Of a DNA stretch of 64,000 nucleotides, positions 42,217 through 51,260 are shown piece by piece. Under the pieces are notes generated by a model that saw only the letters and a list, made by a program, of their open reading frames with translations, had not been told where the DNA came from and did not search any database. Position numbers and translations under genes: made by a program. The number at the start of each line of letters is the position of its first letter. Position 1 is the stretch's first letter. Source of the DNA: Brachyspira hyodysenteriae ATCC 27164 (GTDB taxonomy: Bacteria; Spirochaetota; Brachyspiria; Brachyspirales; Brachyspiraceae); contig NZ_CP015910.2 of the NCBI RefSeq assembly GCF_001676785.2, positions 1,860,001-1,924,000 of the forward strand, given 5' to 3'.

Positions 42217-43674
42217 ATGAATAAAATAAATAGAATATATATAGGCTATCCTCCATTTGAAAGCGACAGAGGAGTAGCATTATTATCACAGAACAGACAA
42301 TTTCAATGGTTTAAAAGTCCTACATATATTTATCCTGTTGTTCCTGCTACTGCAGCCACTATGATAAAAAATGCAGGATATCAAGTAGATTTTATTGATG
42401 CCATAGCTAGAAATATGACTACTAAAGAATGGTATCAATATTTAGATTCTAATACACCTGATTTATTATTTTTTGAAGTAAAAACTCCTGTTATATATAA
42501 GGCTTGGAAAATAGTTGATGATCTAAAAGAAAAATATCCTAATATGATTGTTGTTATTGCTGGAGATCATGTTACTGCTATGCCTGATGAAACTATGAAT
42601 AACTGTAAAGTGGATTATTTACTTACAGGCGGGGACTATGATTTCTTGCTTTTTAATTTAATAGAATATTTAAACGGCAAAGCTCAATTAGAAAAAGGCA
42701 TATATTACAGAGAATCAAACACTATAAAAAATACAGGATTCTTTGAATTAAGACATGATTTAAAAAGCCTCCCATTCATAGACAGAGATTTAACCGAGTG
42801 GCAGAGATACGCCTATGATAATGGAAACTTCAAACGCATACCAGGAACTTATATAATGGCGGGAAGAGACTGCTGGCATCATAGATGTACTTTCTGTTCT
42901 TGGACTGGCATATATACAAATTTCCGTGCTAGAACTGCTGAGAATGTTGTTGATGAAGTGGATTTCCTTTACAATAAATACAATATAAGAGAGATAATGG
43001 ACGATACAGGTTGTTTTCCTGTAAAAAAATGGCTTAATGATTTCTGTAATTATATGATAGATAAAAAACTAAATAAAAAAGTTAATATAGACTGCAATAT
43101 GCGTTTCGGTGCTTGTAATGAAGATGAATACAGACTTATGAAAAAAGCAGGATTTAGATTTTTATTATTTGGCTTAGAATCTGCAAGTCAAAATACATTA
43201 GACAGACTCATAAAAGGAAATAAAGTTGAAGAGATACTTCCTTCTTGTAAAGCGGCATCTGATGCAGGATTATCTCCTCATATCACAGTAATGCTTGGTT
43301 ATCCTTGGGAAACAGAAGAAGATATTGAAAAAACTTATGAGCTTACAAAAAAACTTCTTTTAAAAGGCTATGCTAAAACTATGCAAGCTACAATAATAAT
43401 TCCATATCCTGGTACTGAATTATTTAATCAATGTAAAAGAGAAAATTGGCTTACCACAGAAAATTGGGAAGATTATGATATGCGTACTGCTATAATGAAA
43501 ACTGATGTAGGCGAAGAAAAAATCAAATGCTGGATACAAAAACTTTATAATCTTAGCTTTACTCCGCAATTTTTAATGCATAAAGTATTATCAATTAGGG
43601 ATTTAGATGATATTAAATATTATTTAAGAGCATTTAAAAAAGTTTCAAAAGGTCATTTAAAAGACTTTGCATAA
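42217..43674 (+). CDS. B12-binding-domain radical SAM protein with CX4CX2C cluster motif
   Basis: A 485-aa protein. Residues about 15-150 form a cobalamin-binding-like Rossmann domain (PVVPATAATMIKNAGYQVDF, VVIAGDHVTAMPDE, VDYLLTGGDYDFLL). The radical SAM domain starts at the cluster cysteines C219, C224 and C227 in GRDCWHHRCTFCSW. The spacing between the first two is four, not the usual three, recalling the expanded loops of RiPP-modifying B12 radical SAM enzymes. LLFGLESASQNTLDRL and ITVMLGYPWETEEDI follow as expected. Members methylate or rearrange unactivated carbons. The AhpD-like gene 75 bp downstream is a likely partner. Substrate unknown. Confidence 0.88.
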   Translation: MNKINRIYIGYPPFESDRGVALLSQNRQFQWFKSPTYIYPVVPATAATMIKNAGYQVDFIDAIARNMTTKEWYQYLDSNTPDLLFFEVKTPVIYKAWKIVDDLKEKYPNMIVVIAGDHVTAMPDETMNNCKVDYLLTGGDYDFLLFNLIEYLNGKAQLEKGIYYRESNTIKNTGFFELRHDLKSLPFIDRDLTEWQRYAYDNGNFKRIPGTYIMAGRDCWHHRCTFCSWTGIYTNFRARTAENVVDEVDFLYNKYNIREIMDDTGCFPVKKWLNDFCNYMIDKKLNKKVNIDCNMRFGACNEDEYRLMKKAGFRFLLFGLESASQNTLDRLIKGNKVEEILPSCKAASDAGLSPHITVMLGYPWETEEDIEKTYELTKKLLLKGYAKTMQATIIIPYPGTELFNQCKRENWLTTENWEDYDMRTAIMKTDVGEEKIKCWIQKLYNLSFTPQFLMHKVLSIRDLDDIKYYLRAFKKVSKGHLKDFA

Positions 43675-43749
43675 TTTTGTTTTTATTATAAAATAGATAG
43701 AACTATTAATCATAAATTTTTATTAATAAATTAAAATAAGGAGTTATTT

Positions 43750-44307
43750 ATGGCTAGAGTTAAATTTATGGAATATGAAGAAGCTCAAGGAAAAGTAAAA
43801 GAAGCTTTCGACTATCAATTAAAAAAAAGCGGCAGTGTTACAAATATGAAAAAAGCATTATTAAACGACTATGCTACTTATGAAGCATTTATGGGTTGGT
43901 ATGTTTCATTTGACAGATTAGTAGAAGTTGTAGGTAAAAGAGCTGCTATGATATTAGCACATTCTGTTTCTACTACTAACGGATGTATGCTTTGTTCTTT
44001 ATTCTTCATCAGAGATTTAAAAGCTATAGGAGATGATCCTAAAAATCTTAAACTTGATGAAAAAGAACAATTATTATCACAATTAGGTATGCAAATGGTT
44101 AAAGACCCTAATGGTGTTACTGATGAACTTATGAATAATCTTAAAAAACATTTCAATGATTCTGAAATAGTTACTATAGTTGGTTTTGCTGCTCAAATGA
44201 TGGCTACTAACAATTTCAATGCTGTATTAAAAATAGATTTAGATGAATCTTTGATACCTATACAAGGCGAGTTTGAAAAAGAAACTTGGAGAGCAAAAAA
44301 TAACTAA
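43750..44307 (+). CDS. AhpD-like / carboxymuconolactone decarboxylase-family protein
   Basis: A 185-aa all-helical protein with the AhpD-fold motif HSVSTTNGCMLCS (C79 and C82), a redox-active CxxC pair. The His usually found three or four residues after the second Cys in AhpD is not present (CSLFF follows). The family includes alkylhydroperoxidase-like thiol reductases and decarboxylases. AAGGAG precedes the ATG. It follows the radical SAM gene in the same orientation with no terminator between them, and a strong terminator follows, so the two likely form one unit. Confidence 0.82.
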   Translation: MARVKFMEYEEAQGKVKEAFDYQLKKSGSVTNMKKALLNDYATYEAFMGWYVSFDRLVEVVGKRAAMILAHSVSTTNGCMLCSLFFIRDLKAIGDDPKNLKLDEKEQLLSQLGMQMVKDPNGVTDELMNNLKKHFNDSEIVTIVGFAAQMMATNNFNAVLKIDLDESLIPIQGEFEKETWRAKNN

Positions 44308-44337
44308 TATATTTAATAATAATTAATTATATAAAAA

Positions 44338-44367
44338 ACAAGGGGATTAATTCTCCTTGTTTTTTTA
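44338..44367 (+). terminator. Intrinsic terminator after the AhpD-like gene
   Basis: ACAAGG-G-GA pairs with TC-T-CCTTGT (about 9 bp with one G:T) and is followed by seven T. Confidence 0.85.
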
Positions 44368-44412
44368 TTATTTTATTACATATATTTTTTATGATAAACT
44401 TTATCTATATAA

Positions 44413-45687
44413 TTATTTAGATAATTTTTTTAAAGCTTCTTCTTTATTATTCTTAGCCTTTTCATAATTAGAATCTATTTCTATGGCTTTATCATAATCT
44501 TTTAAAGCTTCTTCATATAATCCAATACTATATTTAGCAAATCCTCTGTTATTATATGCCTCTGCAGATTTAGGATTTAATTCTATAACCTTATCATAAT
44601 TTTTAATTGCCTCTTCATAATCCGACAAATTATAATATGAAAGAGCCCTATTATAATAAGCATTTATATGATTAGAATCCAATTCTATTACTATATCATA
44701 ATCTTTTATAGCCTCATTATGAAGACCCATATTATTTTTTGCCACTGCTCTATTATAATATGCATCAATATATTTAGGCTCTATATTTATTGCTATATTA
44801 AAATCTTCTATAGCATCTTCATATAATCCCAATGCACTTTTTGAATTGCCCCTATTATTATATGCATAAAAATATTGCGGAGATAATTCTATAGCTTTAT
44901 CAAAATCCTCTATAGCTTCTTTATAAAGCTCCAAATTATATTTTGCTGTTCCTCTATTATTATAGGCATCTGTATATTCATCATATATTTCTAATGCCTT
45001 ATTTATATCTATTATAGCCTCATTATACAAACCTAATCCTATTTTACATGCTCCCCTATTATTATAAGCATAAGAACTATTTGAATTAGAAATTTCTATA
45101 ACTTTATTATAGTAACTAATAGCTTCTTCATAAAGCCCAATACTTCTTTTAGCATCACCTATTCCATTATAGGCATATACTTCTGTATCATCCAACTCCA
45201 AAACTTTTTTATAATCTTCTATAGCTTCAATATATTTTTTTGACATTAATTTTATAAATGCCCTGTCTATATAAGCATCTATATTATTACTATCTAAAAT
45301 TATAGCCTTATCAATATCTTTTATAGCCTCTTCATAATAACCCAAATTACCTTTAGCATATCCTCTGTCATCATAAGCCTTTGAATGAGTAGGTACTAAT
45401 TCTATTACCTTATCATAATCATTTATGGCTGCCTCATAAAGTCCCAAATTAGATTCACAGTTTGCCCTATTATAATAAAGCTCAGCATAATTTTCATCTA
45501 TTTCTATACCTTTACTATAATAATTAATTGCTTCTTCATAAAATCCCAAAGCCTGTTTAGTAATACCTAGATAATTATATATTTCAGAATTATTTCTATC
45601 TTCTTCTAAAGCTTTAATAAATAATGCTGCAGCTTTTTCAAACTGAGTTTCTCTAAATAATTGCAAACCTTCTTCAAAGTATGACAT
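44413..45687 (-). CDS. TPR protein with about twelve repeats
   Basis: A 424-aa protein made of about twelve 34-residue TPRs in register, of the type YEEAIKNYDKVIELNPKSAEA and AYNNRGFAKYSIGL. No signal peptide and no other domain. The repeats are very regular (AYNNRGxxKxxLGLYEEAIxDYDKAIEL), which suggests recent internal duplication. AAGGAAG precedes the ATG. Protein-protein scaffold; partner unknown. It is a separate unit from the glycosyltransferase operon upstream. Confidence 0.92.
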   Translation of the reverse strand: MSYFEEGLQLFRETQFEKAAALFIKALEEDRNNSEIYNYLGITKQALGFYEEAINYYSKGIEIDENYAELYYNRANCESNLGLYEAAINDYDKVIELVPTHSKAYDDRGYAKGNLGYYEEAIKDIDKAIILDSNNIDAYIDRAFIKLMSKKYIEAIEDYKKVLELDDTEVYAYNGIGDAKRSIGLYEEAISYYNKVIEISNSNSSYAYNNRGACKIGLGLYNEAIIDINKALEIYDEYTDAYNNRGTAKYNLELYKEAIEDFDKAIELSPQYFYAYNNRGNSKSALGLYEDAIEDFNIAINIEPKYIDAYYNRAVAKNNMGLHNEAIKDYDIVIELDSNHINAYYNRALSYYNLSDYEEAIKNYDKVIELNPKSAEAYNNRGFAKYSIGLYEEALKDYDKAIEIDSNYEKAKNNKEEALKKLSK

Positions 45688-45730
45688 TACATCTTCCTTT
45701 ATTATGAATAAAAATTATTTATTATTGCTA

Positions 45731-45861
45731 GCTATAAACTTTTTATTATTAATAAAAATTGTTCGCACCCAATCTCTGACAAGTAAACTTGTCAGACGCT
45801 CACAATTTTTTATTTTGAAAGTAGCTAGTAACTAAAGTTATTAGCTGCTTGTGTTTATAGC
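45731..45861. other. Nested inverted repeats, possible structured RNA or palindromic element
   Basis: Three nested stems are exact: 45731-45739 with 45853-45861, 45754-45762 with 45802-45810, and 45775-45783 with 45788-45796 (loop of 4). A further imperfect hairpin lies at about 45832-45855. The centre is more GC-rich than its surroundings. It lies in the 333-bp gap between the TPR gene and the glycosyltransferase gene. No reading frame covers it. The rest of the gap (45862-46020) is plain AT-rich sequence. Confidence 0.5.
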
Positions 45862-46020
45862 CTTAAAATTAGTACTATTTATTACAATAATAAATACAAA
45901 TAAATTTATCAAACTATAACAAAATAACTTTTTATATAAATTTAAATTATTGCTAATAAAAATCAATTATTTTATTCTATTAAAAATAAACTTAATAAAT
46001 TTTATAACATTCAAAAATTA

Positions 46021-46752
46021 TTATTTTGATTGAGTATTAAAATATTTTTTCTTATTTCTAAATCTTAAACGAATAACTCTAAATAATGCCTCTGCTATAA
46101 TATTTTTAGACATCTTTGATTGTCCGCTTCTTCTTTCATAAAATATTATAGGTTCTTCTTCTACTTTATATCCATTGCTTTCAAAAGAATAATTCATTTC
46201 TATCTGAAAAGAATATCCTGCTGAAAGTATATTATCAAAGTTCATATTTTTTAATACAGATACTCTAAAACATTTAAATCCGCCTGTAATATCCATAATT
46301 TTAGAACCTAAGACAAATGAAGCATATCTATTTCCATAATATGAAAGGAAAAGTCTTCTTAAAGGCCAATTTACAACACTTATTCCATTGCAGTATCTTG
46401 ATCCTATTAATAAATCTAATTTTTCATTTTCCATTCTTTCTATAAATTTAATAACAAAATCAGGATCATGAGAAAAATCAGCATCCATTTCTATTACATA
46501 ATCAGGATTATATTGAAATGAATGTTTAAATCCAGCGATATATGCAGGTCCAAGTCCTTCTTTCTTTTCTCTTTTTAGTAAATGTACTCTATTATTAGAT
46601 AAATATTTTTCTACTATACCAGCAGTACCGTCAGGGCTATTATCATCTACAACTAAAATTTCTATATATTCAGGCAATGATAATACTTTATTAAGCATTT
46701 TTTCTATATTATCTTTTTCATTATATGTAGGCAATACTATAATGGCTTTCAT
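46021..46752 (-). CDS. Polyprenol-phosphate mannosyltransferase-like GT2 glycosyltransferase
   Basis: A 243-aa GT-A fold enzyme. Motifs: LPTYNEKDNIEKML (7-20), VVDDNSPDGTA for nucleotide binding, EMDADFSHDP as the metal-binding DxD region, GSRY, and TGGFKCFR. The length fits the single-domain dolichol-phosphate-mannose synthase class (DPM1-like), without C-terminal membrane helices. It would transfer a sugar from a nucleotide donor to a polyprenyl phosphate for envelope glycans. Its ATG overlaps the stop of the DUF4132-like gene by four bases, so the two are coupled. Confidence 0.88.
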   Translation of the reverse strand: MKAIIVLPTYNEKDNIEKMLNKVLSLPEYIEILVVDDNSPDGTAGIVEKYLSNNRVHLLKREKKEGLGPAYIAGFKHSFQYNPDYVIEMDADFSHDPDFVIKFIERMENEKLDLLIGSRYCNGISVVNWPLRRLFLSYYGNRYASFVLGSKIMDITGGFKCFRVSVLKNMNFDNILSAGYSFQIEMNYSFESNGYKVEEEPIIFYERRSGQSKMSKNIIAEALFRVIRLRFRNKKKYFNTQSK

Positions 46753-49457
46753 TTTATATCTGATTCTCTCCTATTTCTTTTTTCTGTCCTTGTTGTTTTT
46801 TGCACATTCTTCTTAATATAATTATCTATATTGAACATAATATATTTTACATACCTTACATATGATGTTCTAGGATCTATTATATTTTTGTATGAAAATA
46901 TTTCATTATTATTATCTATAGTATAGAATACAATATCTCCAAATAAAATAATATCATTATCATCTATTGCATTATCCATACCCATTAAATTAATTTTTAT
47001 TCCAATAGATATAGATGAATCTATGATCTTATATCCTACTATATACGAATTCTCATAATCTAATTCCATATCAAGAGAATCACTCAAATTCTTAAAAGTC
47101 TTTATTTTTACTTCTTTATTTCTATATTTTACAATGATATTTTCTTTTATATCTCCATCTTCAAAAGAGAAATTAATATTCTGCATCTGATTGAAAGGCT
47201 GTTTTATTTTTAAATCTGTTAATATTTGTTTAGCTTTTTTTATTTCTTCATCTGTCATTTCTACAGGGCTTGCTAATGATAATTGATATTGTTTATTTAA
47301 TTTAATTTCTTCATTGTTATCTATTGCATAGAAAGTATTTGCTTTTCTATCATATTTAACTTGTCTTAATATTTTATCATTCTTATTATATATGGTCCAT
47401 ATAAAAATATCTGCTAATGTACTCATAATATAATTTTCTTCAAATATTTTTTTCCAATCATCAGATGACCATTTTTTTCCTGTCATTAATGCTTTATTAA
47501 GCCTTGATGCCTGAAATTTATATGTAGCTTTTATATTATTTTTTATACTAAAGAATTCATCTAATAAATTTTTACTTATATTATTAGATTTATCTATTTT
47601 AGTTATATATTCTTTTTTCTTATTATCAAATATTTTATCTATATCTAATTTTTCATTTATATATAATGTGAAAGAGCATGAATCATCTTTTAATAATTTC
47701 TTGCCCTCTTTATCTATTCCAAAATCAAGTATTATTTTATCAGATAATTTATCCTCAGAAATATCCAATTTTTTAGCAGCAGCTTTGAATGCTAATTTTG
47801 AAGTATTCTTTATCTGATAATATTTGAAATTATTTGATATATAATCAATAAGAATAAGAGAATAAAGACTTCCATTAAATGCCAATGTAGATATTGCATA
47901 ATTAGCAAGAGATATTCTTCCTGATTCACACCATTCTTTCAGATTGTATCCAACTTTTTCTATTTTATAATCTGATTCATATACTAAATATGGAATCATT
48001 ACATATTTATAAGTTGTGTCAGCACCTTCAAATATCCATCTGTCATATATAGTTTTTATTACATTAATAAAAGAATTAAAGTCAAAATACGAAATTATTT
48101 TATCTAAATCTTTTATTTTTGTAGGAGCTTTGAGCCTTGAATATTCTAAGTATATATATTTAATTATTATTATAGGTATAGTTTGATTAGAATTTTTGCT
48201 TTTTACACCATATAATAAAGATTCATCTAAACATAATAGATTCTTTTCAAATTTCTTATTATAATTTTTATTTACGAAATTAACTATACTATCAACATCT
48301 TTAAAACCTGAATTAATAATTTTTTTATTTTTCCATCTTTTTAAGATATCTCTAGCTAAATCATTATCCAAACTTTTTAAATATTCATAAGATTCTTTTT
48401 TCTTACGGTTAATTATTTTTATTGCGGACTTTCTAATACTTGCAGATTTATTTTCTAAAAGTGAGCATAATATTTTACTTGATCCAAAATCTATTTCTTT
48501 GCTATAAAGCTCATTTAAAAATGGTATAAAGTTCTTACTGTTTTTTGTAACTCTTTTAACAAAATTTTTATTTGTAAATAGACTTTCGAAATATTCTGAA
48601 TTCTTTTTGATAAGAGAATAGAAGAAACTATTAAACTCCCTATTTTTTATTTGAACTGCAAATGAATCATAATATGATATTCTATCATTATAAGAATAAA
48701 AGAATATATAAGAAATGATAATATCAGCTAAAGTTACATTAAGATTAGTCAAATAATCTAAACTTTCCTGATATGTTGTTGCAAATCCTTCTTTTCTTAT
48801 TAACATTAAATAAGTTAATGCTTTATAGCTATTAGTTTTAAGTATTATATTAAGAAGTTTTTTAGATTTTTTTGAGTAATCTGATAATAACAAAATATAA
48901 TATATTCTGTAATTATTCAATATGGATTTCTTTATAAATTCTATATCATTATTACTAGGTGCTCTTTTTATATGATATGGGGTATAGGGTTTCAGGGCAC
49001 TAAAATAACCAAATGCTGATTTCTTTACATGGAATTTCTTTATTAAATCATATCTCTTATCATCTTCATATATAATATCATCATTTATTACAGTAATACT
49101 GTTAGGTGTTCCTAAATGTTCAACTACATTATATTTAACATAATAAGAATCATATATTTTCTGCATTAACAAATCTATTTTTTTATCTGCTATTTTTAAA
49201 TTAGCTTTTTCATCTTCATTTTTTAGAAGAATTGCTGTTAATATTAAATATATTCCGCAGTTATTACTAGTCTCTAATATTTTATATAATGAATAAAAAT
49301 ATTCTTTATCTTTATTATAAGTATAATTAGCCTCTCTTAGAAAATCCAATGCATATATATCATTTTCTACTATTCCTCTATTGATAACGCATATTTCTTT
49401 TTCTAAGTTGTATCCCTCATATCTTTTACTAAATAGAGAACTATTAAATTTTTCCAT
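46749..49457 (-). CDS. Large DUF4132-like protein without leucine-rich repeats
   Basis: A 902-aa protein. The N-terminal 400 residues are helical and HEAT-like (SILCSLLENKSASIRKSAIKII). From about 410 onward it parallels the C-terminal region of the two DUF285 fusion proteins: FKDVDSIVNFVNKNYNKK, IIKYIYLEYSRLK, YIMSTLADIFIWTIYNKNDKI, SLASPVEMTDEEI and LTDLKIKQPFNQM. The last two mark a DUF4132-like domain as in MolR/YehF proteins, of unknown function. No signal peptide. It is upstream of and coupled to a glycosyltransferase gene, which may be its only functional hint. Confidence 0.75.
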   Translation of the reverse strand: MEKFNSSLFSKRYEGYNLEKEICVINRGIVENDIYALDFLREANYTYNKDKEYFYSLYKILETSNNCGIYLILTAILLKNEDEKANLKIADKKIDLLMQKIYDSYYVKYNVVEHLGTPNSITVINDDIIYEDDKRYDLIKKFHVKKSAFGYFSALKPYTPYHIKRAPSNNDIEFIKKSILNNYRIYYILLLSDYSKKSKKLLNIILKTNSYKALTYLMLIRKEGFATTYQESLDYLTNLNVTLADIIISYIFFYSYNDRISYYDSFAVQIKNREFNSFFYSLIKKNSEYFESLFTNKNFVKRVTKNSKNFIPFLNELYSKEIDFGSSKILCSLLENKSASIRKSAIKIINRKKKESYEYLKSLDNDLARDILKRWKNKKIINSGFKDVDSIVNFVNKNYNKKFEKNLLCLDESLLYGVKSKNSNQTIPIIIIKYIYLEYSRLKAPTKIKDLDKIISYFDFNSFINVIKTIYDRWIFEGADTTYKYVMIPYLVYESDYKIEKVGYNLKEWCESGRISLANYAISTLAFNGSLYSLILIDYISNNFKYYQIKNTSKLAFKAAAKKLDISEDKLSDKIILDFGIDKEGKKLLKDDSCSFTLYINEKLDIDKIFDNKKKEYITKIDKSNNISKNLLDEFFSIKNNIKATYKFQASRLNKALMTGKKWSSDDWKKIFEENYIMSTLADIFIWTIYNKNDKILRQVKYDRKANTFYAIDNNEEIKLNKQYQLSLASPVEMTDEEIKKAKQILTDLKIKQPFNQMQNINFSFEDGDIKENIIVKYRNKEVKIKTFKNLSDSLDMELDYENSYIVGYKIIDSSISIGIKINLMGMDNAIDDNDIILFGDIVFYTIDNNNEIFSYKNIIDPRTSYVRYVKYIMFNIDNYIKKNVQKTTRTEKRNRRESDIK

Positions 49458-49533
49458 AAATTACTCTTTAATATATTTTACAAATCATCTCTATTATACT
49501 ACTATTTAAATAAATAATAAATACTATATTAAT

Positions 49534-50562
49534 TTACATGTTTTTAACAGCCAATTGTCCGCAGCCTGCTAATATTTCCTGTCCTTGTTTAAATCTCTCA
49601 ACAACTTCTATTCCATTATCTTTTAATATGGATTTAAATCTTAAAATAATATCCTTATTAGGTCTTTGTAATTCAGGAGCATGTTCCACAGGATTCATAG
49701 GTATAACATTAACTTTAAAAGGAAATTCCTTCTTTAAATTTACTAGCCTGTACGCATCATTAACTGAATCATTGACATCTTTAATAAGCACCCACTCAAA
49801 AGTAATCATTCTTTTACCATTTCTACTATATCTTTTAAGTATTGCCATAAGATTTTCTATAGGATATCTTTTATTAATAGGCATGATTTTATCTCTAACA
49901 TCATTTTTTAATGAATGTAAGGAAACAGCTAATCTGCAGTCTAAATCTCTTTCTATTAGCTGTTTTATACCTGCCACTTCCCCTGAAGTTGATATTGTAA
50001 TATGCCTTATTCCTAAATTAAAACCTTTGAATGAATTTATAGTATCTATAGCTTTAAAAAGGTTTTTAGTATTTGCTAAAGGCTCACCCATACCCATAAA
50101 TACTATAGAATTAACTTTTTTTGTTACAGCTCTCATAAGTAGAAATTCAGCAAGTATCTCATCAGCTGTAAGATTCCTTGATAGCCCCATACTTCCTGTA
50201 GCACAGAAAGCACATCCATAACCGCATCCTACCTGAGATGATAGACAAAAAGTTACTCTGTCCTTTTTATTTAAAATAACAGATTCTATTTTTTTCTTAT
50301 CATACAATGAAATTAACAATTTTTGTGTACCATATTCATCTTCTGATATAGTTTCTATTTTTGAATTGTGAATAAAGTAATATTCATCTAATAAATTTCT
50401 CAAATTTTTAGGTATATTGCTCATCTCCTCAAAACTTACTGCATATTTTTTATATATCCAATTAAGTATTTGAGAAGCATGAAATTTAGGAAAATTATTT
50501 TCTACACAGAATTTAGATAATTCATCTTCTGAAACATTCATTATAGATATTTTTTTAGCCAT
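49534..50562 (-). CDS. rlmN: Dual-specificity 23S rRNA/tRNA methyltransferase RlmN
   Basis: Radical SAM enzyme that methylates C2 of adenine 2503 in 23S rRNA and adenine 37 in tRNAs. It has 342 aa, a normal length. Cluster cysteines C113, C117 and C120 lie in QVGCGYGCAFCATG; GMGEPLAN, the SAM-contact HITISTSG, and EWVLIKDVNDS follow. The mechanistic C-terminal cysteine is present (C334 in AGCGQL). AAGG is present upstream, though some way from the ATG. Stands alone between the DUF4132-like and FmdB genes. Confidence 0.96.
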   Translation of the reverse strand: MAKKISIMNVSEDELSKFCVENNFPKFHASQILNWIYKKYAVSFEEMSNIPKNLRNLLDEYYFIHNSKIETISEDEYGTQKLLISLYDKKKIESVILNKKDRVTFCLSSQVGCGYGCAFCATGSMGLSRNLTADEILAEFLLMRAVTKKVNSIVFMGMGEPLANTKNLFKAIDTINSFKGFNLGIRHITISTSGEVAGIKQLIERDLDCRLAVSLHSLKNDVRDKIMPINKRYPIENLMAILKRYSRNGKRMITFEWVLIKDVNDSVNDAYRLVNLKKEFPFKVNVIPMNPVEHAPELQRPNKDIILRFKSILKDNGIEVVERFKQGQEILAGCGQLAVKNM

Positions 50563-50689
50563 ATTATAATAGTTAATAACCTTTTTTAATCTTAATTAAA
50601 TAAAAAAATTATAATAGCTGATAACATATTATTCATAAGCTATCAGCTAACTAGTATTACAAATTAATTATATTATAAAATATTTTTGT

Positions 50690-50706
50690 GCTTATAACCT
50701 ATAAGC
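50690..50706 (-). terminator. Hairpin after the FmdB gene
   Basis: GCTTATA pairs with TATAAGC around a 3-nt loop, 14 bp past the FmdB stop, with a T-containing tail on the minus strand. A second hairpin (TAGCTGATA with TATCAGCTA, about 50611-50649) lies between it and rlmN. Confidence 0.55.
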
Positions 50707-50720
50707 TATTATTTAACCCC

Positions 50721-50960
50721 TCAGCAGCTTTTATTAGGAGTGCTTCCTGAATTACCACTTGAAGAACTAGAGCCGCCTTTATTTTTATAATCATTAACGT
50801 AGAATCCTTTTCCTTTAAAGATTATACCGCTGTTTAAAGATATCATTCTTTTAGCTTCACTTCCGCATTCAGGGCAAGTTGCTTTAGCTTCAGCGGTTAT
50901 AGATTGAAATTCTTCAAATTCATGTCCGCATTTTTCACATTTATATTCATAAGTAGGCAT
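50721..50960 (-). CDS. FmdB-family zinc ribbon protein
   Basis: A 79-aa protein with the family start MPTYEYKCEKCGHEFE and two CxxC pairs (C8 and C11, C31 and C34 in ATCPECGSEA), followed by a Gly/Ser-rich tail. FmdB proteins are small predicted regulators or zinc-binding adaptors; the original was tied to formamidase expression, but the general role is unknown. AAAAGGA precedes the ATG. It has its own promoter and terminator. Confidence 0.9.
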   Translation of the reverse strand: MPTYEYKCEKCGHEFEEFQSITAEAKATCPECGSEAKRMISLNSGIIFKGKGFYVNDYKNKGGSSSSSGNSGSTPNKSC

Positions 50961-51260
50961 AATTTTTTCCTTTTAAACTAAAAATTAAATTATAGTTTAA
51001 TAATATATTATTTAAACAAAAATCTGTCAAGCGAATTTATTTCTACATTATTGTATTATTATTTTATTCTTACAAATCAAGATAAATTTTTATACTTAAT
51101 AAAGTAATAATACTACTGCAGTTATAATTAAATTCTTTTTTTAATCAAAATCAATAATATTACTAAAGATTATTAATGTAAGCAGTTATAATTTATACAT
51201 TTAAAATAAAATTATTATTAAATATATTTTTCATTATATTCATTATAAAAAACTATATAA
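50961..51260. other. Intergenic region upstream of the FmdB gene
   Basis: Contains the FmdB promoter and, beyond it, about 230 bp of AT-rich sequence up to the end of the FGGY kinase gene. No reading frame, strong hairpin or RNA gene is visible in that part. Confidence 0.4.
51002..51030 (-). promoter_or_regulatory. Promoter of the FmdB gene
   Basis: Minus strand reads TTGACA (51025-51030), 17 nt, TATATT (51002-51007), 42 bp before the start codon. Confidence 0.8.

Noticed and set aside
44413-45687. Regular DNA repeats in the TPR gene considered as a CRISPR-like array
   Set aside because: The ~102-bp periodicity is explained by 34-residue TPR units in one open frame; there are no unique spacers.
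49538-50221. A 227-residue plus-strand frame opposite rlmN
   Set aside because: Antisense shadow of rlmN, which has every expected motif; no promoter or ribosome site for the plus frame.
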